Source of the DNA: Planctomycetota bacterium
GTDB taxonomy: Bacteria > Planctomycetota > MHYJ01 > JACPRB01
Direction of reading: 5' to 3'
DNA length: 35,297 nt
Assembly: GCA_016190175.1 (NCBI GenBank)
Contig: JACPRC010000094.1
Location: forward strand, 1-35,297
Under the pieces are notes generated by a model. It had not been told where the DNA came from. It was given only the letters and a program-made list of their open reading frames with translations, and did not search any database. Shown here piece by piece: positions 28,801-35,297 of the stretch (within the stretch, counting starts at the first letter, position 1; each line of letters starts with the position of its first letter). A program made the position numbers and the translations under genes.

Positions 28801-30177
28801 ATGAAGCACGGTCCCTTCGACGTCGTCATCGTCGGCAGCGGTCCCGCGGGATACGTCGCCGCGATCCGCGCGGGCCAGCTCGGCCTCAAGACCGCCATCG
28901 TCGAGAGGGACGGGAAGTACGGCGGCACCTGCCTCTGGCGCGGCTGCATCCCCACGAAGGCGCTCCTCCACGACGCCTACCTCTACGAACAGGTCAAGGA
29001 CGCGAAGCGGTACGGCATCGAGGTCGAGAACGTCCGGCTGAACTGGGACGGCGTCCGCAAGCACAAGGACCTCGTCGTCAGGAAGCTCGGGCTCGGCGTC
29101 GAGGGACTCCTCAAGAAGAACAAGGTGCAGCTCTTCACCGGCACCGGCGTCGTGAAGCGTCCCGGTCTCGTGGGCGTCGGCGCCGACGAGATCGAGGCGA
29201 AGAACATCGTGCTGGCCACGGGCTCGGAGCCGAAGTGGTTCCCGGGGATGGAGCCCGACGGCAAGGGGATCATCACCAGCACGGAGGCGCTCGACCTTGC
29301 CGCCGTGCCGAAGTCGCTCGCCGTGATCGGCGCGGGCGCGGTCGGGATCGAGTTCGCCTCCATCTACCGCAGCTTCGGCGCGGAGGTCTCCGTCATCGAG
29401 ATGATGCCGCAGATCGTGCCGCTCGAGGACGAGGAGGTCGCGAGGGAGGTGGAGAAGGTCCTCGCCAAGCGCGGGATGAAGTTCTACACCGGCGCGAAAG
29501 TCGAAACGATCAAGCCGGGATACGAGATCCTCATCGCGCACGACGGGAAGAGCGAGACGGTCAGGGCGGAAAAGGTCCTCGTCGCCGTCGGCCGCAAGCC
29601 GAACACCGACAAGATCGGGATCGAGAACACGAAGGTGAAGGTCGATCGCGGCTTCGTCAAGGTGAACGGCTTCATGGAGACCGACGAGCCCGGGGTCTAC
29701 GCGATCGGCGACATCGTGCCGACGCCGATGCTTGCCCACGTCGGGAGCGCCGAGGGGATCCTCGCGGTCGAGAAGATGGCGGGGAAGCCCGTCCATCCGA
29801 TCCGCTACGACCGCGTCCCCGCCGTGACCTACTGCGATCCGCAGGTCGCGAGCGTCGGACTCACGGAGAAACAGGCGAGGGCGAAAGGGCACGCGGTGAA
29901 GTGCGGACGCTTCCCGTTCGCGGGGATCGGCAAGGCTTCGATCGAGGGCGAGAACGAGGGCTTCGTCAAGATCGTCGGGGAGACGAAGTACGGCGAGATC
30001 CTGGGCGTGCACATCCTGCACGCGCACGCGGGCGAGATGATCTCCGAGGCGGTCGCGGTCCTCAACGGCGAGCTGACGGCGGAGGACCTGGCGCACGCGA
30101 TCCACCCGCACCCGACGCTCTCGGAGGCGGTCGCGGAGGCGACGCACGCCTTCTTCGGGCAGGCGATCCATATCTGA
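28801..30177 (+). CDS. lpdA: Dihydrolipoamide dehydrogenase (E3)
   Basis: 458 residues, the normal length. The FAD-binding VVIVGSGPAGYVAAIRAGQ leads, followed by the redox-active disulfide GGTCLWRGCIPTKALL (C-x4-C), where Trp-Arg replaces the common Asn-Val. NAD-binding is SLAVIGAGAVGIEFASIY and the second FAD motif VYAIGDIVP. The C-terminal His-Glu pair HPHPTLSEAVAEA at the dimer interface is intact. It reoxidises lipoamide on 2-oxoacid dehydrogenase or glycine cleavage complexes in the cytoplasm. Lipoyl synthase lies 930 bp downstream on the same strand. Confidence 0.96.
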   Translation: MKHGPFDVVIVGSGPAGYVAAIRAGQLGLKTAIVERDGKYGGTCLWRGCIPTKALLHDAYLYEQVKDAKRYGIEVENVRLNWDGVRKHKDLVVRKLGLGVEGLLKKNKVQLFTGTGVVKRPGLVGVGADEIEAKNIVLATGSEPKWFPGMEPDGKGIITSTEALDLAAVPKSLAVIGAGAVGIEFASIYRSFGAEVSVIEMMPQIVPLEDEEVAREVEKVLAKRGMKFYTGAKVETIKPGYEILIAHDGKSETVRAEKVLVAVGRKPNTDKIGIENTKVKVDRGFVKVNGFMETDEPGVYAIGDIVPTPMLAHVGSAEGILAVEKMAGKPVHPIRYDRVPAVTYCDPQVASVGLTEKQARAKGHAVKCGRFPFAGIGKASIEGENEGFVKIVGETKYGEILGVHILHAHAGEMISEAVAVLNGELTAEDLAHAIHPHPTLSEAVAEATHAFFGQAIHI

Positions 30178-30192
30178 CCGGCGCGGTCGTCG

Positions 30193-30198
30193 TATAAT
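30193..30198 (+). promoter_or_regulatory. -10 box of the zinc-ribbon/lipA unit
   Basis: A perfect TATAAT 16 bp before the preferred ATG (30215). No clear -35 hexamer is present. The longer frame starting at ATG 30197 overlaps this box, which argues for 30215 as the start. Confidence 0.45.
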
Positions 30199-30214
30199 GG
30201 GAGGCCGGCCCGTG

Positions 30215-30763
30215 ATGAAATGCCCGTTCTGCCTGGAGTCGATCGCCCCCGAATCGACCGTCTGCAAGTTCTGCCGCTCGGAGCTCGCGCGGAAGTGCCC
30301 GTTCTGCGCGGAGACGGTCGCCGCCGAGGCGAAGAAGTGCAAGTTCTGTCACAGCGACCTCTCCTCGCCCGCGGGCGGTCCACCGCGCGCGGCGAGGCTC
30401 TCGCCCCATCCGGTGGGCGAGGAGCGGGACATCCTCAAGACGATCCTCTTCACCCTCCTCACGTTCGGCATCTACGGCTGGATCTTCTTCTTCCGCATGG
30501 CCGGCGACATCAACCGCCATTCCGGCCGCGAGCGGGTCAACCCGGTCCTGGACCTCGTGCTCGTCCTCGTGACGTGCGGCCTGTGGTGGCTCGCGGTCTG
30601 CTACAGGTACGCGAGGGCCGTGTACGAGATGGAGGTCGAAGAGGGTTGCCCCACGCAGGATCAGTCGGGGATCTGTCTCCTCGTCGGCTTCCTCCTGGGG
30701 GTCTTCGCGCTGCTCATCGTGCAGGACCAGCTCAACAAGCACTGGAGGCTGCACCGGGCATGA
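30215..30763 (+). CDS. Double zinc-ribbon DUF4234-like membrane protein
   Basis: 182 residues. Four CxxC pairs form two zinc ribbons (MKCPFCLESIAPESTVCKFC; KCPFCAETVAAEAKKCKFC). A short linker leads to a DUF4234-like domain of about three transmembrane helices: ILKTILFTLLTFGIYGWIFF, LDLVLVLVTCGLWWLAVCYR and GICLLVGFLLGVFALLIVQ, with the conserved YGW and (D)QLN(K)HW end. Function unknown. Coupled to the next small ORF by ATGA. Confidence 0.8.
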   Translation: MKCPFCLESIAPESTVCKFCRSELARKCPFCAETVAAEAKKCKFCHSDLSSPAGGPPRAARLSPHPVGEERDILKTILFTLLTFGIYGWIFFFRMAGDINRHSGRERVNPVLDLVLVLVTCGLWWLAVCYRYARAVYEMEVEEGCPTQDQSGICLLVGFLLGVFALLIVQDQLNKHWRLHRA

Positions 30764-30843
30764 AACGCTGGATCGCCTTCCTGGTCCTCTCGGGGGTCCT
30801 CGCGGCGGCCTGGTTCTACCGGCCGGTGCTCCCCGCGACCTGA
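30760..30843 (+). CDS. 27-residue membrane peptide, probable severed N-terminus of the DUF2752 protein
   Basis: MKRWIAFLVLSGVLAAAWFY RPVLPAT is a single transmembrane helix followed by a short extracytoplasmic end. The TGA stop is followed, in the same frame and only three bases later, by the ATG of the DUF2752 gene. DUF2752 proteins usually have one such helix just before the C-P-G-C-G motif. This peptide and the next ORF therefore look like one gene split by a single in-frame TGA, or two coupled genes derived from it. Confidence 0.5.
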   Translation: MKRWIAFLVLSGVLAAAWFYRPVLPAT

Positions 30844-30846
30844 ACG

Positions 30847-31113
30847 ATGAAGATCGTGACGGGCCTGGGCTGCCCGGGATGCGGGATGACGCGGTCGGTC
30901 TCGGCCGCCGCGCACGGGCGGATCCTCGAGTCGCTGCGGATGCATGCCCTGGGGCCGGCGATCCTCCTGCTCGTAGTCGCGCTCTGGTTCGCGCTTCTCT
31001 TTGGCGCGAAGGCGCGCATCGATCATCCCTGGACGACGAAGGTCCTCGTCGGTTTCGTCTTCGCGCTCCTGGCCTACTGGATGGTGCGCGTCTTCCTGGG
31101 GGCGGTGCCGTGA
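30847..31113 (+). CDS. DUF2752 membrane protein
   Basis: 88 residues. TGLGCPGCGMTRSVSAAAHG is the DUF2752 signature (CPGCGxTR...HG). It is followed by ILESLRMHALGPAILLLVVA and two transmembrane helices (to VLVGFVFALLAYWMVRVF). The family is membrane-embedded, with the CPGCG motif possibly metal-binding, and has no assigned function. The usual N-terminal helix is encoded by the preceding in-frame ORF. Overlaps lipA as GTGA. Confidence 0.8.
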   Translation: MKIVTGLGCPGCGMTRSVSAAAHGRILESLRMHALGPAILLLVVALWFALLFGAKARIDHPWTTKVLVGFVFALLAYWMVRVFLGAVP

Positions 31114-31997
31114 TCGAGCGCAAGCCCTTCGAGTCGCCCGCCTTCGGCGGACTCCCTCAGCGCAAGCCCCCCTGGCTCAAGGTGCGGCTCCCCTCGGGCG
31201 AGGGCTACGCGGCGACCCTCCGCGTCGCGCGCGGGCGGAAGCTCCACACCGTCTGCGAGGAGGCGCGCTGCCCCAACATCGGCGAGTGCTGGGGCCGCAA
31301 AACCGCGACCTTCATGATCCTCGGCGACGTCTGCACGCGCTCGTGCGGCTTCTGCGCCGTGAAGAGCGGGCGACCCTCGGGGTTGGACCTCGACGAGCCG
31401 CGCCGGACGGCCGAGGCCGTGCGCGATCTCGGCATCCGGCACGCCGTCATCACGAGCGTGAACCGCGACGAGCTGCCCGACGGCGGCGCGGGGATCTTCG
31501 CCGAGACCGTGCGGCGGATCCGCGAGCTCAGTCCCGGCACGCGCGTCGAGATCCTCGTGCCCGACTTCCTGGGGAAGCGCGAGGCGCTCGCGAAGGTGTG
31601 GGGAGCGCGGCCGGACATCTTCGGCCACAACGTCGAGTGCGTGGCGCGCCTCCAGCGCGCGGTGCGGAGCGCCGCGAACTACACGCGCTCCCTCACGGTG
31701 CTCGAGGAAACGAAGAAGGTCGGCGGGATGCTCGTCAAGACGGGCCTCCAGGTCGGCCACGGCGAGGCGTGGGAAGAGATCCTCGCGCTCATGGACGACG
31801 TGGCGCGGATCGGCGTGGACATCTTCACGATCGGGCAGTACCTCCAGCCGACGCGGGAGCACCTGCCCGTGCGCCGCTGGTACACGCCGGAGGAGTTCGC
31901 GGCGCTGCGTCAGGAGGCCCTCAAGCGCGGGATCCCGCACTGCATGTCGGGGGCGCTCGTGCGGAGCTCGTATCGGGCGGAGCAGCCGTTCGAATAG
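31110..31997 (+). CDS. lipA: Lipoyl synthase
   Basis: 295 residues from GTG 31110 (GTGA overlap with the DUF2752 gene). All cluster ligands are present: the auxiliary 4Fe-4S motif C49-x4-C54-x5-C60 (CEEARCPNIGEC), the radical SAM motif C75-x3-C79-x2-C82 (CTRSCGFC), and the C-terminal RSSY serine ligand (VRSSYRAEQ). HAVITSVNRDELPDGGA and the NVECVARLQRAVR segment are typical. It inserts two sulfurs into protein-bound octanoyl groups to make lipoyl cofactor, the substrate chemistry for E3 encoded upstream. lipB is not seen in the window. Confidence 0.97.
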   Translation: MIERKPFESPAFGGLPQRKPPWLKVRLPSGEGYAATLRVARGRKLHTVCEEARCPNIGECWGRKTATFMILGDVCTRSCGFCAVKSGRPSGLDLDEPRRTAEAVRDLGIRHAVITSVNRDELPDGGAGIFAETVRRIRELSPGTRVEILVPDFLGKREALAKVWGARPDIFGHNVECVARLQRAVRSAANYTRSLTVLEETKKVGGMLVKTGLQVGHGEAWEEILALMDDVARIGVDIFTIGQYLQPTREHLPVRRWYTPEEFAALRQEALKRGIPHCMSGALVRSSYRAEQPFE

Positions 31998-32049
31998 GAG
32001 ATGCCGCAGGGGGATGCTCTCGGCGCTTGTTCTTGAGGCGAAGGTACCG

Positions 32050-33051
32050 TCAAGCGCGCTCCCCCGCCGCGCACTCGCTCCCCCAAAACTCCCCGAACAT
32101 GTCCGCGATCCGGATCGCGTGGTCGATCCTCCACAACGAACGGGCTTCCACGTGCGACAGGATCGGCGTGACGAGCAGGCGCTGCTCGCCCACGGGGCGG
32201 CGGGCCTTGAGTTCCGCGAAGATCTTCTCCGAGTGGGAGCATGGAATCGTTCCGTCGTGGAGGTCGTGCACGATCATCACCCGCGACCGGAGCCTCGACA
32301 GCTTCCCGCACGGCGAGAGGGCCCGGAGCGTTTCCGGATCCGGCGCGCGACGAAGCCCCGATCGTATCTCCGGCCTTCGGAGCACTTCCCGATAGAAACC
32401 GCGCTTCGTCTCGACCGCCGGGGCATCGCAATAGCCGAGCAGGATCTCGCCGAGCCGCTCCCGTTCCGACGGGGCCAGCGGCAAGTCGTCCCGCATCCGC
32501 CAGGCCAGCGCCATGCGGATGTAGATGAAATCGTCCCACTCGGCGTCCGTGCGCGGCTCGGATTCCCGATCCGGCCAGGACCGCCACAGATCCTCCAGCG
32601 AGTGGTACGGTCCCATGAGGAGGATCGGGTCCGCCGTTCCGCGCATCGAACCGTCGGCGACCGCGGTGAGGGCGACGCCCGCGCCGAAGCTGAACGCGAC
32701 CACACCGACCGGGCCCCCGCAGGCCGCGCGCAGGGCGGCCACGGCCTCCTGCACGGAGGAGAGGTCGCGCACGTCCTCGCGGCACGACTTGAGACCCGGC
32801 AGCGCGGGAGCGGCGACGGAGAAACCCGCCGCGGCGAAGCTCCGCGCGAGCCGGACCAGCCTCGGATCGCGCTCGCCGGCGAGGCTCATCCCCTGCACGA
32901 CGACCAGGCCCCGGCGGCGCGGCCTCGCCGGCATGTAGAGGTCGAGTCCGCTTCCCGCGGGTCTCGATTCGACGACCCGCGCGGGGTCGCTCCGCGCCGG
33001 CCGGAGAAGGACCGCGGCCGCGCGGAAGCCCCGCTCGATCCGGCGGAACAC
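32050..33051 (-). CDS. Alpha/beta hydrolase (dienelactone hydrolase-like)
   Basis: About 333 residues. The core shows LVVVQGMSLAGERDPR (oxyanion region), nucleophile elbow VVAFSFGAGVALTA (here F-S-F-G), SRVMIVHDLHDGTIP (catalytic-type Asp) and ILSHVEA (catalytic His). The substrate is unknown; esterase or acyl hydrolase activity is the family expectation. The longest frame starts at ATG 33153, but a TTGCCT-17-TAGATT promoter at 33077-33105 lies inside that extension. I therefore take GTG 33051, noting a weak ribosome site and possible non-ATG alternatives nearby. Divergently transcribed from the radical SAM pair, which suggests a functional link. Confidence 0.8.
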   Translation of the reverse strand: MFRRIERGFRAAAVLLRPARSDPARVVESRPAGSGLDLYMPARPRRRGLVVVQGMSLAGERDPRLVRLARSFAAAGFSVAAPALPGLKSCREDVRDLSSVQEAVAALRAACGGPVGVVAFSFGAGVALTAVADGSMRGTADPILLMGPYHSLEDLWRSWPDRESEPRTDAEWDDFIYIRMALAWRMRDDLPLAPSERERLGEILLGYCDAPAVETKRGFYREVLRRPEIRSGLRRAPDPETLRALSPCGKLSRLRSRVMIVHDLHDGTIPCSHSEKIFAELKARRPVGEQRLLVTPILSHVEARSLWRIDHAIRIADMFGEFWGSECAAGERA

Positions 33052-33076
33052 GTCGTCCAGAAATCCCTCCGCGGAG

Positions 33077-33105
33077 AATCTAGCTCCGGAAGCCCGCCGA
33101 GGCAA
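33077..33105 (-). promoter_or_regulatory. Promoter of the alpha/beta hydrolase gene
   Basis: On the minus strand, TTGCCT (33100-33105), a 17-bp spacer and TAGATT (33077-33082). The divergent radical SAM gene has its own TAAGAT box at 33135-33140, 11 bp before its ATG. Confidence 0.55.
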
Positions 33106-33151
33106 TTCCTGTGGAATCGGCTCCGGACCGCCGCTAAGATCGGGCCGCCCC

Positions 33152-34558
33152 ATGCTGCCGACCGCGCCCGCGAAGACCTACTACGAGACCGTTTCGATGT
33201 GCCCCGCGTGCGCCGCGACGGTCCCGGGCCGCGTCGTGGGGCGCCCTGCCGGCGTCTTCGTCGCCCGCGAGTGTCCCGACCACGGACCGTTCGAGGGAAT
33301 CGTCTGCTCCGACGTCGCCTGGTTCGAGGGGCTCGCGCGCTTCGACGTCGAACCCGTGAAGCCCGTGCGCCCGCCGGGCCGGACGGCGCGCGGCTGCCCG
33401 GAGGACTGCGGCCTGTGTCCCGCGCACCGCCAGATCGCCGGGACCGCGGCGATCGAGATCTCCAACCGCTGCAACGCCGACTGCCCCGTCTGCCTCGCGG
33501 ACAACCGGCGGACGTTCGAGCTGAGCCCGGAGCAGGTGCGCTCGATGATCGACGCGTTCCTGCGGACCCAGGAAACCGTGGACGCCGTGGCGGTTTCCGG
33601 GGGCGAGCCGACGATCCACCCGCGGATCTTCGACATCCTGCGCGTCCTCGACCGGCCCGAGATCGGCCGCATTCTCCTCAACAGCAACGGCGTGCGCATC
33701 GCGAACGACGACGGCTTCCTCGACGAGCTCGCGCGTCACCGCAACGTCTACGTGAGCCTCCATTTCGACGGCGCCGGCGCGCGGCGCCTCCGCGGCACGG
33801 GGGCCGAAGTGCAGGAACGCGCTCTGGAGCGCCTGGGGCGGTGGGGCGTGGCCGTCGCGCCGCTCGTCCTGGCGGCGCAGGGCGTCAACGACGGCGACCT
33901 GGGCCGGATCGTGACGTCGCTCCTCGCGCGCTCCTCCGTCCGGTCCGTGGTGCTTTCGATGATGTGCTACGCGGGCGCCAACGGGTCGCGGTTCCCCGGC
34001 GACCCCCTGACGCGGCTCACGATCCCCGCCGCGCTCGACCGGATCGAGGAGGGTTCGGAGCGCCGCCTGCGGAAGCGGGACTTCATCCCTCTGCCGATGC
34101 CGAATCCGATGTGCGCGGCGGTCGGGTACTTCCTCACGGTCGGCGGCGAGATCACGCCGCTCATTCCCATGGCCGACCTCGACGAGGTCGTGCGCTGCCT
34201 GCGGAACGCCAACTTCGCGCGCGTGGACGAGGATATCGAGCGGTTGATCCGCGGCACGATCGACCGCATCTACTCGCGACCCGGGGAGTTCCCGGACGCG
34301 CCGCGGCTCCTGGCGAAGTTCCGCGACCTCCTCTCCGCGCTGTTCCCCGAGGGGCGTCCGCTCGACGCGGGCCGGCAGCGCGCCGTCGTCGAGGAACGGG
34401 TGAAGACGGTCTATCTCATGCAGTTCATGGATCCGTGGACGTTCGACTCGAAGCGCCTCTGCAAATGCAGTTGCCAGCACCTGCTTCCCGACGGGCGGAT
34501 CGTTCCGAGTTGCGGATACTACGCCTATCACCGGCGGTTCGACGCGAGGTTCCGATGA
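33152..34558 (+). CDS. Radical SAM enzyme of the MJ0619/tetraether synthase (Tes)-like architecture
   Basis: 468 residues. An N-terminal Cys-rich module has C17xxC20 and C41-P-D-H44 (the CPxC...ECPDHG pattern), followed by GC82PEDC86GLC89PAH. The radical SAM motif is C107-N-A-D-C111-P-V-C114, and the SAM-binding GGE motif is AVSGGEPTIHP. The end, MDPWTFDSKRL-CKCSCQHLLPDGRIVPSCGYY, matches the (F)MDP.(N/T)FD..R...C..H...PDGRI(I/V)P.C.Y tail of this family, whose archaeal member joins lipid tails into tetraethers. Bacterial relatives have been linked to membrane-spanning lipids, while many remain uncharacterised. A TAAGAT box 11 bp before the ATG suggests a very short leader. Coupled to the paralogue downstream by ATGA. 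Confidence 0.8.
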   Translation: MLPTAPAKTYYETVSMCPACAATVPGRVVGRPAGVFVARECPDHGPFEGIVCSDVAWFEGLARFDVEPVKPVRPPGRTARGCPEDCGLCPAHRQIAGTAAIEISNRCNADCPVCLADNRRTFELSPEQVRSMIDAFLRTQETVDAVAVSGGEPTIHPRIFDILRVLDRPEIGRILLNSNGVRIANDDGFLDELARHRNVYVSLHFDGAGARRLRGTGAEVQERALERLGRWGVAVAPLVLAAQGVNDGDLGRIVTSLLARSSVRSVVLSMMCYAGANGSRFPGDPLTRLTIPAALDRIEEGSERRLRKRDFIPLPMPNPMCAAVGYFLTVGGEITPLIPMADLDEVVRCLRNANFARVDEDIERLIRGTIDRIYSRPGEFPDAPRLLAKFRDLLSALFPEGRPLDAGRQRAVVEERVKTVYLMQFMDPWTFDSKRLCKCSCQHLLPDGRIVPSCGYYAYHRRFDARFR

Positions 34559-35297
34559 CCGTCGCGACTCGCGGCGTCCGGTCGCACGTGTACTACGGGA
34601 TGACCCGGAGTCTGTGCCGCACGTGCCGGCAGGTCGTCGACGCGAGAATCCTCTTCGAGGACGGTCGTGCGTGGCTCGACAAGTTCTGTCTCGACCACGG
34701 GGCGCAGCGCGCCCTCGCCGGCTCCTCCGCCGAATGGTACGCGGATGCGCTGAAGTTCGCGGCCCCCGTCGTCCCGCCGTCCCGCCCTGCGACCCGGGTC
34801 CGACGCGGCTGCCCGCTCGATTGCGGCCCCTGCCCGTCGCACGCCGCCGCCTTCGAGATATGCGTCCTTCCCGCCCTTCGCGGCGGGCGGGCGGAGATCC
34901 CCGCCGCCGCGGACGGCGCCGTCGTACGCCTGGCCGCCGACGACGTCCTGCGCCGGCCCGAACTGCCGGAGACCTGCCGCAAGGCCGGCTTCCGGCGCGC
35001 GGTCGCCTGCGCCGGATCGCTCGACGACGCGCGGGCGCTTGCGGGAGCGGGGATCGACATGGTCCTTTCCGTCGAGGATGCGGCGCCGGACCTCCTCGAG
35101 GTCGTGGGCCTCCTTCAGGAGGGCGGCGCGATCGTGACGGTGCGGGCCAAGGTCCCGCCGCGGCCGGAGATCCTCCGCCGGCTCCTCGACGCCGTCCTTT
35201 CCGGGCCGCGCGCGTTTTCCCTCGAGCTCCAGGTTGCGCCGCCGACGACCATCCCGGACGTGCACGAGGAGATCCGGAGTGTGACGGAGGGACGCAT
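34555..35297 (+). CDS. Cluster-less radical SAM paralogue (cut by the window end)
   Basis: 247 residues visible, continuing beyond the window. It repeats the layout of its upstream neighbour: SLCRTCRQVVDARI and FCLDHG match the first Cys/His module, and RGCPLDCGPCPSHAAAFEI matches RGCPEDCGLCPAHRQIAGT. Where the partner has the C-x3-C-x2-C radical SAM motif, this protein reads CVLPALRGGRAEIP, with no cysteine triad. The GGE motif is also replaced (RAVACAGSLDDA). The TIM-barrel-like continuation (AGIDMVLSVEDAAPDLLEVV) is retained. It may be an inactive structural or substrate-binding partner. The ATG overlaps the preceding stop (ATGA), so roughly matched expression is expected. Confidence 0.7.
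   Translation, partial: MTVATRGVRSHVYYGMTRSLCRTCRQVVDARILFEDGRAWLDKFCLDHGAQRALAGSSAEWYADALKFAAPVVPPSRPATRVRRGCPLDCGPCPSHAAAFEICVLPALRGGRAEIPAAADGAVVRLAADDVLRRPELPETCRKAGFRRAVACAGSLDDARALAGAGIDMVLSVEDAAPDLLEVVGLLQEGGAIVTVRAKVPPRPEILRRLLDAVLSGPRAFSLELQVAPPTTIPDVHEEIRSVTEGR

Noticed and set aside
1-35297. CRISPR arrays, tRNA or rRNA genes, phage structural genes
   Set aside because: No regularly spaced repeats, cloverleaf-like tRNA sequences, rRNA core motifs or phage proteins were seen on either strand.

Overview
The window is high-GC DNA (typical codons end in G or C) from an uncultured-type bacterium. Planctomycetota or a related phylum is my best guess. That rests on a fragment of a planctomycete-style ECF sigma factor (MPETS start), a C-terminal relic resembling planctomycete terpene-cyclase-repeat proteins, WD40, TPR and LRR proteins, many toxin-antitoxin pairs and paired GH57 enzymes. 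No rRNA, tRNA or CRISPR array was seen, so the taxonomy is an inference.

Layout. (1) 1-7.7 kb is accessory DNA. It holds a TPR protein end, three same-strand copies of a roughly 210-bp dispersed repeat (673-894, 1736-1752 plus 2982-3190, 4176-4441), a decayed group II intron that splits the second copy, two RelE/Phd-type modules, a PIN-type module, an LRR lipoprotein, gene relics and a GIY-YIG protein next to a strong inverted repeat. (2) 7.9-12.4 kb is a glycogen/alpha-glucan operon: a GH57 enzyme broken by three in-frame stops within 15 bp, a GalT-like nucleotidyltransferase that may be an ADP-glucose phosphorylase, and glycogen synthase. (3) 12.4-18.0 kb is a gene graveyard of truncated genes (Tricorn-like, ECF sigma, secreted protein, ArsM, cysteine desulfurase and others) interspersed with small intact lipoproteins, a PLD nuclease and a metal-binding lipoprotein. 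(4) 18-20.4 kb carries a Cys-rich secreted protein, a DUF1624 membrane protein and a seven-repeat WD40 protein, all on the minus strand.

(5) 20.6-26.6 kb is a tightly coupled operon: leader ORF, GH57 4-alpha-glucanotransferase/amylase, RimK-like ATP-grasp ligase, succinylglutamate desuccinylase/aspartoacylase-like hydrolase, MgtC-like membrane protein and glucose-1-phosphate adenylyltransferase. Most junctions are ATGA or GTGA overlaps. Together with region 2 it supplies ADP-glucose synthesis, glucan elongation and glucan remodelling. (6) 26.6-27.4 kb is a UPF0175/DUF3368 toxin-antitoxin pair. (7) 27.5-32.0 kb carries zinc-ribbon membrane proteins, dihydrolipoamide dehydrogenase, a DUF2752 protein and lipoyl synthase, so lipoate synthesis and lipoamide reoxidation are neighbours. 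(8) 32.0-35.3 kb has an alpha/beta hydrolase divergent from a radical SAM enzyme with the architecture of the archaeal tetraether synthase (MJ0619/Tes) family. A translationally coupled paralogue lacking the radical SAM cysteine motif follows; it is the most intriguing pair in the window.

Promoters can be read by eye at several genes as a TTGNNN box, 16-18 bp, and a TATAAT-like box. At several of them the -10 box ends only 6-16 bp before the start codon, so leaderless or very short-leader mRNAs seem common here.
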